DNA of 33,012 bases from Henriciella sp. AS95 (GTDB taxonomy: Bacteria > Pseudomonadota > Alphaproteobacteria > Caulobacterales > Hyphomonadaceae): NCBI RefSeq assembly GCF_038900055.1, contig NZ_JBBMQM010000002.1, positions 1 through 33,012 of the forward strand, given 5' to 3'. A program made the position numbers and the translations under genes. The notes under the pieces were generated by a model. The model had not been told where the DNA came from. It saw only the letters and a list, made by a program, of their open reading frames with translations, and searched no databases. Shown one piece after another: positions 7,746-16,123 of the stretch. The stretch's first letter is position 1, and each line of letters begins with the position of its first letter.

Positions 7746-7831
7746 GCCGAGCAATCGCATCTGCGCTCGGCAGGCGTGGCCAGTTCCATTTCGAAAGCTC
7801 CCTAATTTTGCGGCTGTTCGTTCACGGGAGC
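7746..7831 (+). other. Two hairpins in the gap upstream of the FAD-GcvT gene, possible structured leader
   Basis: The first stem is GCCGAGC (7746-7752) with GCTCGGC (7765-7771). The second is GCTCCC (7797-7802) with GGGAGC (7826-7831). They lie in the 386-nt gap between the Na/Pi gene and the oxidoreductase start at 7943. I recognise no known riboswitch consensus. The structures could be part of a long 5' leader or upstream of the promoter. Confidence 0.3.
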
Positions 7832-7874
7832 GATTCTGGCTTCACCCCAGCGTAGCAACAAAAAAGAACATATA

Positions 7875-7902
7875 TGTTGATATGTGTTGAAATTTGTGTT
7901 GA
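7875..7902 (+). promoter_or_regulatory. Triple TGTTGA direct repeat upstream of the FAD-GcvT gene, candidate operator
   Basis: TGTTGA occurs at 7875-7880, 7885-7890 and 7897-7902, about one helix turn apart, 41-68 nt before the ATG at 7943. Copies of TGTTGATT also occur upstream of the nearby DeoR-family gene, at 12238-12245 and 12301-12308. This suggests a common regulator, most simply that DeoR protein. Confidence 0.45.
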
Positions 7903-7942
7903 TCTTCCGGCCAACGAACTTTTCCGGAAGGCAAATCCACCT

Positions 7943-10366
7943 ATGTCCGACCACTCAGTTAAGCACCTTATTATTGGTGGCGGCATCATCGGCTGTTCCA
8001 TCGCCTATCATTTGGCGAAATCCGGCGAGCAGGATATCGTCCTGATCGAAAAAGCATCGCTCACCGAAGGAGCCACCTGGCATGCGGCGGGGTTGGTCGG
8101 GCAGTTGCGGTCGTCACGCAACACCACACGGATGCTGAAACGATCCGTGGCGATGTATGACCGTCTTGAAGAAGAAACCGGGATGGCATTTGACTGGAAT
8201 AGGGTGGGGAGCTTGCGGCTCGCCGCCACCAAAGAACGTCTTCTTGAGGCAAAGCGGCTGGCAACGATGGCGCGCAGTTTCGATCTGGAGATGGAGATCA
8301 TCACACCAGCCGAAGCAAAAGAGCTGTTTCCCTATATTGACTCCGATGGGTTGGAAGGAGCTGCCTTTATTCCATCGGATGGCCACGTTGACCCGGCCAG
8401 TCTGTGTCAGGCAATTGCCGCAGGTGCTCGCCAGCTCGGTGTGCAGATCAGGCAAGGTGTCAAAGTCACAGATTTTGACGTCAAAAACGGCAGGATCACC
8501 CGCGTCATGACATCAGACGGAGACTATGAAGCCGAAACCGTGGTTCTGGCGGCAGGGATGTGGAGCCGTGAATTGGCGGCGAAACTGGGTGTTGTGGTAC
8601 CCGCTTGCGCAGTGGAGCATCAGTATATCGTTACAGAACCACTGCCAAACCCTGAGTTGGTGAAAGGTCTGCCGACCCTGCGCGACCCTGAGCGGCTGGT
8701 GTATTACAAGCCGGATGCGGGGGGGCGTCTGGTCATTGGGGGCTATGAGGAAGGAACGCTACCTTTTGGTGATCGTGGAATACCTGGTGAATTTGTGCGT
8801 CAGTTGTTGCCAGACAATCTGGACCGTTTTGCGCCCTTGGCTGAAATGGCTGGCCAAGTAACACCGGTGGTGAACGAAGTGGGCATCCGGCAGGTGATTA
8901 ACGGTCCGATACCCTATTCTGCGGATGGTGATTTTGTCATGGGGTGGGCTCCAAACCTCGACAACCTGATGCTGTCGACCGGGTTCCTTTATGGTATCGC
9001 GGCCGGTGGTGGAGCCGGGGAAATGATCGCCGAGTGGATACTTGAGGGTCGTCCCAGCCTTGATCTTTGGCCGCTAGACGTGCGGCGGTTCAGCCCACAT
9101 CATGCCACAAAGGCGTTCATGTATCCGCGTGCAGTCGAACATTACGCCCACCACTACAAAATGCGTTATCCGGGGCAGGAGGCTGAGACCGTGCGAAACC
9201 TGCGCCTCAGCCCGCTTTATGATCGGCTCAGGGAACACGGCGCTGTTTATGGATCAAAGAACGGTTGGGAGCGGCCATTGTGGTTTGCCCCGGAAGGCGT
9301 GGAACCTGTCGATCAATTGGCGTTCATTAATCCGGGCTGGAAGAAATACGCGGCTGCGGAACATGCGGCTGTGCGCGATGCCGTTGCGCTGATTGACCAG
9401 TCCAGCTTTGCCAAGTTCGAACTCATTGGCCATGGCGCACTGGAAGCATTGCAAAAGATTGCGGTGTCCAACATGGATAAACCTGTGGGCAGTGTGATTT
9501 ACACCCAGCTTTGCAATGAGGCGGGCGGAATTGAGGCCGATTTGACCATTACCCGCACGGGGGCGGATCGGTTCTATATTGTCACCGGGTCCGGGTTTGG
9601 TGTGCATGACAGCGATTGGATCCGCCGCGCATTGCCTAAAGATGGGTCGGTGCATCTGCTGGATGTGACGTCGGCCAAGGCGGTGATTAATATCTGTGGC
9701 CCCAAATCGCGCGAGGTGTTGCAACAGGTTTGCGAGAACGATGTATCGAACGCGGCATTCCCATTTGGCACAGCGCAAGAAATCACCATCGGTGCCGCCC
9801 ATGTACAAGCAGTCCGAATTGGATATGTCGGTGAACTGGGGTGGGAGTTGCACGTGTCAACGGAGTTTGCCCGCCATGTTTATGATTGTCTGTGGGACGC
9901 AGGGCAGGCGCACGGAACACGCGATGTCGGATATCGGGCGATTGAATCGCTGCGTCTGGAAAAAGGATATTTGTATTGGAGTGCGGATATCACGCCAGAC
10001 TACACTCCAATCGAGGCAGGCCTAGGGTTTCGCGTGCATCTGAAAAGCAAAGGCGATTTCACGGGGCGCGCAGTGCTTGAACGCCAAAAAACTGATGGCA
10101 CCGATCAACATCTGTGCACCTTTGTCTGCGGAGATCAGCTGCCAATCACGGGCGGCGAAACCATTCTAAAACAGGGCAAGACAGTCTCGCAGGCTTGCTC
10201 TGCCGGATATGGGCATACGGTTGGAAAGACTATTGTTTTTGGATATTTGCCGACGTCGCTCGCAGATGAGACCGAATTTGAGTTGGAAGTGTTTGGTGAG
10301 CGTTACAGGATAAAACGCTTTGCTGGCGCGGTTTATGATCCAGAGAATGCGCGGCTCAAGGCCTGA
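7943..10366 (+). CDS. FAD-dependent oxidoreductase fused to GcvT folate-binding domain (dimethylglycine/sarcosine dehydrogenase family)
   Basis: A demethylating amine oxidoreductase of about 807 aa, the usual length for dimethylglycine dehydrogenase-like enzymes. The N-terminal DAO domain has the dinucleotide motif GGGIIG at 12-17 and TWHAAGL around 46-51; in this family the His (H47) covalently binds FAD. An FAO_M linker follows, then a GcvT domain (from about 420; CNEAGGIEADLTI, IGYVGELGWELHV) and the GcvT C-terminal barrel, where tetrahydrofolate would trap the released C1 unit as methylene-THF. I start at ATG 7943 (MSDHSVKHLI), with GGAAGG upstream. The in-frame ATG at 7874 would prefix 23 residues that do not look like the family and overlap the TGTTGA repeats. 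It is followed after 20 nt by the kinase-like gene. The substrate is an N-methylated amine by family knowledge; dimethylglycine, sarcosine or another betaine product cannot be separated here. Confidence 0.88.
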   Translation: MSDHSVKHLIIGGGIIGCSIAYHLAKSGEQDIVLIEKASLTEGATWHAAGLVGQLRSSRNTTRMLKRSVAMYDRLEEETGMAFDWNRVGSLRLAATKERLLEAKRLATMARSFDLEMEIITPAEAKELFPYIDSDGLEGAAFIPSDGHVDPASLCQAIAAGARQLGVQIRQGVKVTDFDVKNGRITRVMTSDGDYEAETVVLAAGMWSRELAAKLGVVVPACAVEHQYIVTEPLPNPELVKGLPTLRDPERLVYYKPDAGGRLVIGGYEEGTLPFGDRGIPGEFVRQLLPDNLDRFAPLAEMAGQVTPVVNEVGIRQVINGPIPYSADGDFVMGWAPNLDNLMLSTGFLYGIAAGGGAGEMIAEWILEGRPSLDLWPLDVRRFSPHHATKAFMYPRAVEHYAHHYKMRYPGQEAETVRNLRLSPLYDRLREHGAVYGSKNGWERPLWFAPEGVEPVDQLAFINPGWKKYAAAEHAAVRDAVALIDQSSFAKFELIGHGALEALQKIAVSNMDKPVGSVIYTQLCNEAGGIEADLTITRTGADRFYIVTGSGFGVHDSDWIRRALPKDGSVHLLDVTSAKAVINICGPKSREVLQQVCENDVSNAAFPFGTAQEITIGAAHVQAVRIGYVGELGWELHVSTEFARHVYDCLWDAGQAHGTRDVGYRAIESLRLEKGYLYWSADITPDYTPIEAGLGFRVHLKSKGDFTGRAVLERQKTDGTDQHLCTFVCGDQLPITGGETILKQGKTVSQACSAGYGHTVGKTIVFGYLPTSLADETEFELEVFGERYRIKRFAGAVYDPENARLKA

Positions 10367-10386
10367 TTACACGGGGAGTAATATGG

Positions 10387-11319
10387 ATGACTGGTCAAAA
10401 TACCGAAATTGTGCTCGACGCCCTAAGAAATGTACCTGGGTTTCAAGAGCTTGACGCCACCGCGACCACTATTGAACGGATGGGCGGACTGACAAATCTA
10501 GTCTACCGGGTTGAAACTGGGGGACAATGTGTTGTCGTTCGTATCCCCGGAGAAGGCACGGAAGCGTACATTGATCGGGCGGTCGAAATCCACAACACAA
10601 AGATTGCTGCGGACGCCGGTATTGGGGCGCGAGTACTTTGGGCTGACAGCAAGACCGGTGTTCTGATTTGCGATTGTATCGAGGGGATCGAAACGATGAC
10701 CCCCGAACTTTTCCAGAGCCGCCCACGCTCGCCTGCACGGGCAGGGGCGGCGTTGCGTCAACTGCATAACGCGCCAGAGCCGTTCGAGTTCCGGTTTGAG
10801 CTGTTCTCGATGATAGATGAGTATCTAGCCTTGCTTTCGGAAAAAGTCATCGACCTTCCTGAAGGCTACCATGCGGTAGTTGCCGAGGCAGCACCAATCA
10901 AAGAGTTGCTGGCCAGCAAGCCAATTGCGCTGGTTCCCAGTCACTGTGATCCGCTGTGCGAAAACTTTCTAGATGATGGCACCCGTATGTGGATAGTTGA
11001 CTACGAATATTCAGGTATGAACGATCCATTTTGGGATTTGGGTGATCTTTCGGTTGAAGCAGGTTTAACTCCGGCGCAAGAACTGGAAATGCTCACAGCC
11101 TATTGTGGCGCAGTACCAACTGCAGCTCAGGTCGGGCGAACGGCAATCTACAAGGCAATGTGCGACCTATTGTGGACACTTTGGGGCCTTATCCAGCACG
11201 CCGACAAAAATCCAGCGGATGATTTTTGGGCATATTCGATCAACCGCTTAGAGCGGTGTAAATCTTTGATGAATGATACGGCTTTTGCAGGCCATCTCGC
11301 CGCAGTGGACGCGGGATAA
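10387..11319 (+). CDS. Choline/ethanolamine kinase-family phosphotransferase (LicA-like)
   Basis: Protein-kinase-like small-molecule phosphotransferase, 310 aa. It has the Gly-rich nucleotide loop region GGLTNLVYRVE (33-43), the catalytic Brenner motif HCDPLCEN (186-193; HxDx4N, complete), and the metal-binding VDYEYSGMNDPFWDLGDL (204-221), which is the choline/ethanolamine kinase signature rather than the aminoglycoside one. All catalytic residues appear intact. The start ATG 10387 has GGGGAG eight bases upstream. It lies 20 nt after the FAD-GcvT gene in the same direction and is followed by an intrinsic terminator, so the two form a bicistronic unit. It may phosphorylate an amino alcohol related to the oxidoreductase's substrate. 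The exact substrate is unknown; thiamine and homoserine kinases share the fold. Confidence 0.8.
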   Translation: MTGQNTEIVLDALRNVPGFQELDATATTIERMGGLTNLVYRVETGGQCVVVRIPGEGTEAYIDRAVEIHNTKIAADAGIGARVLWADSKTGVLICDCIEGIETMTPELFQSRPRSPARAGAALRQLHNAPEPFEFRFELFSMIDEYLALLSEKVIDLPEGYHAVVAEAAPIKELLASKPIALVPSHCDPLCENFLDDGTRMWIVDYEYSGMNDPFWDLGDLSVEAGLTPAQELEMLTAYCGAVPTAAQVGRTAIYKAMCDLLWTLWGLIQHADKNPADDFWAYSINRLERCKSLMNDTAFAGHLAAVDAG

Positions 11320-11338
11320 CGAAACTCTCCCTGACTGG

Positions 11339-11371
11339 CGGGTGCGTATCTTTGGTGCGTACCCGTTTTTT
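11339..11371 (+). terminator. Rho-independent terminator after the choline-kinase-like gene
   Basis: A 10-bp stem (11339-11348 with 11356-11365, CGGGTGCGTA / TGCGTACCCG, two G-T wobbles) with a 7-nt loop is followed by TTTTTT (11366-11371). It begins 20 nt after the stop at 11319. Confidence 0.8.
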
Positions 11372-11402
11372 GAACGAGAGAATTGGTAAGCGATGTTATT
11401 GT

Positions 11403-12224
11403 CTATTGAGTATTTGCCGCTTTGCGTATCGGATCAGACGAATGGCCGGGCTTGGTCATTTCCGAAGAACCGGCAACGATCAGTTGGTGGTTCTCGAGCA
11501 TATCGGAAAACCGATCATCAGGCTGAACGTCACAAACGATTATGTCCTCGGGCCGAAGCTCTGGAAGTCTCAAGGGGGGCATTGGTCCCTCTGTCATGAG
11601 TTTGGATTTGTCTACTGCCATGATCGTTTGCCTGGAAATATCGATCATCGCCTTAGCAACATCCACCTCACATTGATCGTGCCCAAGAAATCCATATGCC
11701 GGATGCACACCCGATGCTGACAGGATGGCATATTCAACCGACGTGCTTGCGATTACATCAAAGGCGGCCTTATCAAAGGCGGCACCATCATGGTTGCGAA
11801 GCTGGGTGCCGGCCATGAAAACCCGGTTTCCGTCAATCATTGAGAGGGTACTGGCCACAAACACCGAATTCGTCACGATGCTGAGGTTTTTTTTCCGCCG
11901 CAACGCCTGTGCGATAAATCCAGAGGTCGATCCTGTGTCGATTGCCAGCGAGCTTCCATTCTTTATCAAATCGACAATGCAATTTGCAATTGCGACTTTG
12001 GCTGCTCTGTTTTTGTTCATTCGAGATAGAAAAGGTGGGTCCATCAAGTTACGGGTGCTGACAAGCGCGCCGTGAACTTTTTTGAGGTCGCCCTGTTCTT
12101 CCATCGGCTTGACGATCCGACGGATCGTTTGATCAGAAACATCGAGTATCTGTGCGAGTTCCATCACAGCTACGGTGCCGCGCAGGTTCACGATGTTCAA
12201 AATTTCCTGCTCGTGTTTCGACAT
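11403..12224 (-). CDS. DeoR-family transcriptional regulator
   Basis: Sugar/metabolite-responsive repressor type, 273 aa from the chosen start. The N-terminal winged helix (about 1-58) contains AVMELAQILDVSDQTIRRIV followed by the conserved wing KKVHGALV. The DeoRC effector domain (about 75-235) includes AIDTGSTSGFIAQAL, normally a phosphorylated-ligand loop. I start at ATG 12224 (MSKHEQEIL), where family alignment begins. The open frame continues upstream to 12434 but those 70 residues do not resemble DeoR proteins and contain candidate operator repeats. The gene is convergent with the kinase-like gene, with the terminator at 11339-11371 between them. TGTTGATT copies upstream of its start match the triple repeat before the FAD-GcvT gene, so it probably regulates itself and that unit. 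Confidence 0.85.
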   Translation of the reverse strand: MSKHEQEILNIVNLRGTVAVMELAQILDVSDQTIRRIVKPMEEQGDLKKVHGALVSTRNLMDPPFLSRMNKNRAAKVAIANCIVDLIKNGSSLAIDTGSTSGFIAQALRRKKNLSIVTNSVFVASTLSMIDGNRVFMAGTQLRNHDGAAFDKAAFDVIASTSVEYAILSASGVHPAYGFLGHDQCEVDVAKAMIDISRQTIMAVDKSKLMTEGPMPPLRLPELRPEDIIVCDVQPDDRFSDMLENHQLIVAGSSEMTKPGHSSDPIRKAANTQ

Positions 12225-12511
12225 TTGGCTGCTTTCATGTTGATTATTGTCAGGATATGAGAAGTATTTCGACCATTCAAGGCTCGCGTACAACCAAAAG
12301 TGTTGATTTATGGCTTCCTTTAGCTGCAACACGTGATCGCCCGCGTAGTCCGGGCTACGCTCGGTAGCAGCGGAATATCTTAGCTCTATATCTGGGGAGA
12401 TACTGCAGTCTAAAGCACCCCTTCGTTTCAACACTCAGGCTATTGCGCAGTTTTTTTGCAAGCGGTCATTGCACTGAAAGTGCAGCTATGCTCGGGTCGA
12501 CCAAGTCTGGA
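12225..12511. promoter_or_regulatory. Gap upstream of the DeoR gene with TGTTGATT copies
   Basis: TGTTGATT occurs at 12238-12245 and 12301-12308 (plus strand). A small inverted repeat GCGTAG/CTACGC lies at 12343-12360 and a TGCACT-GAA-AGTGCA dyad near 12470-12486. An open frame crosses much of this gap on the minus strand but has no recognisable homology. The region probably holds the DeoR promoter and the end of the transglutaminase-like transcript. Confidence 0.35.
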
Positions 12512-15082
12512 TCAAAGATAGCTGAATACAATCAACCCGAAGATTGGCGAAAACAACGCTAGCATTCCAAGTGCGGGCCATCCAAACTTGGAATTATGCC
12601 TTATGCAATCCGGGCATTCTTCGTTGAGCTTATTGACATGCCGTACCACCGGAATCCAAGCAATCATACAAGCCATCCCTAACAAAGATAGCCATTCAGG
12701 CGCATCTGGTTGACGCTCGTAAACGCGATCACAGATTGCGCCGACTAGGATGACGATTGCGAGGAAGACCCCAATCGTTCCAAACCGAGTGGAGTTGTCA
12801 GATTTTTCGGCCATCCTTTTGAACAGGTCAAGATTTGTGAAGATCATAAAAAAGGCGCGCCAGCCGGGTGAGATATCCTGAGAATCTATGTCCCTTACCC
12901 ATCTCCAGTTTTTGTAGCTCCAAAATATCGGGTAAATACCCAGCGTCACAGTCGACATGATGACAAATTTCGTTGCGGAGACCGGGTGAAACACCTGCTT
13001 AGGCATCCATTCTACGTCACGCTTGCTTAGCGCTAAGGCCACGATCAATGATAAGAAAACCGCTGAAATGTGCCAAATTCTGATTTTTTTCTCAATATCC
13101 TCAATTTCTGCCAACCAATTGATCAAGGCATTGCCCTCAATTGCATTATTGATCGTCAAAGAAACCCCGACCTGTTCCCGGGCTTCCTGAATGGAGGCCA
13201 TGGATTTTCGAAAGTCTTTTGCTGAAATTTCGTTCGATTTGCTCTGATAGCTAACTTCTTTGGCGTAGATATTATTCTCAAAACGTTCAATTGTCAGAGA
13301 CCTGAACGCGGGCTGGTCGATCAGTCGAATATTGTTCTCAATGTCCCAGGTGCTATCTAAAATGAACCGCAGCGTTTGCTTGCTGCGCACAGGATGTGGC
13401 AGTTTGTAGGGCATTGTTCGGGTCGCGCCGACGAAGGATGGCATATCCTGCAACACGTCATGCGCTTGCGCATAAAAGGTCTGCATTTCTGGAATGTCAC
13501 CGTCTTCCCAAGCGTCAGGGATACGGTAAGAACCAATGATGGAAATTGAGCCGCCAATATCGTCAACTTCCAGCTTAAGCGGCGTCAACTGCGTAATTTG
13601 CGGAAAGGCGTTTTGGAAAAAATTTAGAAAAGATTTCTCGGCGGCGGCGGCACCTTCACGGTTGTACCAAGCCAGCATTCCGTCCGCCTGCCCCATGTAA
13701 TAGGTTGAGACGCTAGAGAGCGTGATCGCACCAGGCTCCGCGACGATATCGTAGGTGTCGACGATTTCTTTCCAGAATTCAGGAACTGGAACCGGAGCGC
13801 TGACCATACCCGGACTGTCTAAAGCGACTACGACCCCCTTGCCGAAGTCACCCTGTTGCAAGTGTTCCAAATCACCAAGCTGAACGCCGCGCGTGGGATC
13901 AAGATAATAGGTCTTATCATTGATCGAAGCCGATACAATAATATGGTCAAACACGCCATAAGACGGAATAAAGGCGTCCACGGCGTCTGTTTTTTCGAGA
14001 TTTACGAGGAATGGAACCGCCTCTATTTCCAGCTCAGCTAGAATTGCAATGAGCAGCAGAGTCATGTCCTTACAATCGCCAAATCGGTTCCGAAGCACTT
14101 CATCAGGCTGGCGCGGGATGTAGCCACCTTGGCCGAGTTCGATTCCAAGGTAACGGATTTCTCGCTGCACAAAGTCCAACGCTGCGCGCAAACGATTTTG
14201 TGGTGATTGATGCTCGGAGCGGATGGTAGAAGCGATTTTACGGACTTTTTCTGAATTCAGCGTGGATACATCATAAAAGGGCGCGAAATATGCACCAACC
14301 GCGTTCCAACTGTCGAAGGTGCTGAATAGCGTACTCGGAAAGCCCGGATGAGATGGCGGGAGGTTAGAGTCAATGCTTAGCGCAGGCAGGTCCCGGATAT
14401 CCCAAGAATACTCCGTCTGATCGCCAACCTGCGAAATCATAGGCGTTTGCACGGCACCAAACGGCTCAATGTTCAACTCGGTGCCAGCAGGTATCAGCAA
14501 CCGCTGGTGCAGATGTTGGACGGGCACACCATAGCGGTGTTGAAAACCACCAACGAAGTGCGGTCCAATCGCTGGATTCTTACCCGATACGGAATAGGAA
14601 TAGTCGAGAATATCATCAACACGTACGTCGGGAATAAGATAAGAAAGTTGCAGAGACCCGTTATAAATCAACTTCTCCCGATCGGTTTCGACGCGATACA
14701 GATCGAACAATGATGGATCAAGGATGTTTGCGCTTTCCCCATCGCGAACACGTGTGAGGTGGTGAAATGAAACTGTCTGATATGCCGGGTCAAAATTGAC
14801 CGTAATGGTTGAATTTGCTTCAACGGCGTTGGGGGTCAGCAGTTGCTCGACATATCGGACATAGCGCTCAGTGCTGGCTTGGCTATAGCGGGATTGCCTA
14901 TCAACCAATATATAGTTGACCTCCCTTTCGCCGCTTTTTTCAAGATCTTGCTCTGGGCGCTCAAGCTGCTTTACCCAATCCGCCGACGGACCCGTGGTAA
15001 GGAAGTCGTCGATGCCTTGTGCCTTTGCCGACGAGAATAATGAAATCGCGACAATAACAGCCGCCAAAAAAATATGGCGCAC
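12512..15082 (-). CDS. DUF3857 and transglutaminase-like domain membrane protein
   Basis: Exported or membrane-anchored protein of 856 aa starting at a GTG with AAGGGGGCAAGG upstream. A Sec signal peptide (MRHIFLAAVIVAISL, Ala-X-Ala near residue 21) is followed by a DUF3857 domain (about 65-240) and a transglutaminase-like papain-fold core. The core has candidate catalytic Cys in NRFGDCKDMT near residue 335, His in FDHIIVSA and Asp in YYLDPTRG, so the triad looks complete. A second beta-rich region follows, then about four transmembrane helices in the last 200 residues, with a hydrophilic C-terminal loop holding NEECPDC. The family is common in Gram-negative bacteria without a settled function, with roles as cysteine protease or peptide-binding scaffold at the envelope suggested. 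It is a single gene with no operon partner and appears unrelated to the flanking catabolic cassettes. Confidence 0.78.
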   Translation of the reverse strand: MRHIFLAAVIVAISLFSSAKAQGIDDFLTTGPSADWVKQLERPEQDLEKSGEREVNYILVDRQSRYSQASTERYVRYVEQLLTPNAVEANSTITVNFDPAYQTVSFHHLTRVRDGESANILDPSLFDLYRVETDREKLIYNGSLQLSYLIPDVRVDDILDYSYSVSGKNPAIGPHFVGGFQHRYGVPVQHLHQRLLIPAGTELNIEPFGAVQTPMISQVGDQTEYSWDIRDLPALSIDSNLPPSHPGFPSTLFSTFDSWNAVGAYFAPFYDVSTLNSEKVRKIASTIRSEHQSPQNRLRAALDFVQREIRYLGIELGQGGYIPRQPDEVLRNRFGDCKDMTLLLIAILAELEIEAVPFLVNLEKTDAVDAFIPSYGVFDHIIVSASINDKTYYLDPTRGVQLGDLEHLQQGDFGKGVVVALDSPGMVSAPVPVPEFWKEIVDTYDIVAEPGAITLSSVSTYYMGQADGMLAWYNREGAAAAEKSFLNFFQNAFPQITQLTPLKLEVDDIGGSISIIGSYRIPDAWEDGDIPEMQTFYAQAHDVLQDMPSFVGATRTMPYKLPHPVRSKQTLRFILDSTWDIENNIRLIDQPAFRSLTIERFENNIYAKEVSYQSKSNEISAKDFRKSMASIQEAREQVGVSLTINNAIEGNALINWLAEIEDIEKKIRIWHISAVFLSLIVALALSKRDVEWMPKQVFHPVSATKFVIMSTVTLGIYPIFWSYKNWRWVRDIDSQDISPGWRAFFMIFTNLDLFKRMAEKSDNSTRFGTIGVFLAIVILVGAICDRVYERQPDAPEWLSLLGMACMIAWIPVVRHVNKLNEECPDCIRHNSKFGWPALGMLALFSPIFGLIVFSYL

Positions 15083-15406
15083 CCTTGCCCCCTTAAAGCA
15101 TCATTTGTGTTTTATTGGCAGAATTCCGGGGGTTAATCACTACCTAAATCACGCATCGACAATAAAAGTGGTTTTACTCTCATTTCGAAGTTTACTTGTT
15201 CAAACGAAATTGAACGTTGGACAAAACTTTCAAGATTTCAGGGCAGGTTGCGCACGACCACAATGTCGAACATTCACTGCGATCTCGCGAAATAAAGATC
15301 GGCTAGGCAGCCACCTTTTACCGCGTTTGAGGCGCCGCAAACGCGCCACTACAGGCATTCAATAGAAGATACTTGTCCGGCCTTCGGCGTTACAATTGCG
15401 GGATCC
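15083..15406. other. Intergenic region with no recognisable gene
   Basis: A 324-nt gap between the transglutaminase-like gene (starting leftwards) and the end of the alpha/beta hydrolase gene. It should contain the promoter of the former, but I could not pick convincing -35/-10 boxes. The only clear structure is the inverted repeat at 15322-15345. No conserved small frame was recognised. Confidence 0.4.
15322..15345 (-). terminator. Inverted repeat downstream of the alpha/beta hydrolase gene
   Basis: CGCGTTTG (15322-15329) and CAAACGCG (15338-15345) make a perfect 8-bp stem with an 8-nt loop, about 60 nt past the end of the Tdm-transporter operon. No T-run follows on the minus strand, so termination is only suggested by position. 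Confidence 0.4.
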
Positions 15407-16123
15407 TCATGAATTGGCTTCCAGAAAATCACTAACCAGCTGATTAAACAGAAGCGGGCTTTCCAGGTGAACCGCGTGCGCGCAAGCAGGCAACACCGCG
15501 ATTCGGCAATCAGGTATGTTGCGCCATAAGGTTTCAGTTTGAGACCATGAATATGTACGGTCGCGGTCGCCCCAAAGCACAAGTGTCGGCAATGCAATTT
15601 TTTCAAGATGAGCAATCCCGGACCAAATTTGCATCGCTTCCAACCCGGCAATGATTGCCTGCAATGTGCTCGCTTCTGCGATCTTGGCACATGCTGGAAA
15701 TTCCTGCGCGGCTTCTGTGTCTAGAAACCAAGTCGCGGTAATCCTGCGAGCCACTGATTTCGCCCCATCGGCACGGGCGCGTCGGATAGAGGTTTCAATC
15801 GGTTCGAACCGTCCAGGAATGACCCCTTCTGCGCCTGTTGCATATAGGAGAAGTTTACACACGCGGTCCGGCGCAAGTCGGATCATCTCTTGGGCGATCA
15901 TTCCGCCCATAGAATGACCGAGTAAGTCGAATTGTTCGGTGCCGACTTCGGCAAGGACCCACTCGGCGAACTCCGGAATGGAGCGCAGCGCGTCTTTGTG
16001 CGCGTTTTTGCCAAAGCCAGGCAGGTCAATAGCGATCAGTTCTCGATCTTTAGCCAGCGGCGCCTGCAAATTCCATTGTTCACTGCCGCCCATGAAACCA
16101 TGGACTAAAACAAGCGGTGTCAT
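15407..16123 (-). CDS. Alpha/beta-fold hydrolase at the end of the OpuA-type transporter operon
   Basis: Cytoplasmic serine hydrolase, 238 aa, no signal peptide. It has the oxyanion-region HGFMGG (8-13), nucleophile elbow GHSMGG with Ser71 (69-74), acid residue in LWGDRDR (Asp186 or Asp188) and His216 in ACAHAVHLE, so a full triad is present. The start ATG overlaps the permease stop (ATGA), implying coupled translation with the transporter. It is a clear paralog of the hydrolase ending the TRAP operon (31679-32437), sharing RFEPIE, WGDxDRxYxW and HLExPxLFNxLxSDFL. Family members include esterases, lactonases and C-C hydrolases. The coupling suggests it acts on the transported compound or a derivative. 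The substrate is unknown. Confidence 0.85.
   Translation of the reverse strand: MTPLVLVHGFMGGSEQWNLQAPLAKDRELIAIDLPGFGKNAHKDALRSIPEFAEWVLAEVGTEQFDLLGHSMGGMIAQEMIRLAPDRVCKLLLYATGAEGVIPGRFEPIETSIRRARADGAKSVARRITATWFLDTEAAQEFPACAKIAEASTLQAIIAGLEAMQIWSGIAHLEKIALPTLVLWGDRDRTYSWSQTETLWRNIPDCRIAVLPACAHAVHLESPLLFNQLVSDFLEANS

Noticed and set aside
7557..7942. Glycine or SAM riboswitch before the FAD-GcvT gene
   Set aside because: Stem-loops are present but I see no consensus core of either class.
12225..12434. N-terminal extension of the DeoR protein by 70 residues
   Set aside because: The extra residues do not resemble DeoR proteins, family alignment begins at ATG 12224, and the stretch contains candidate operator repeats.
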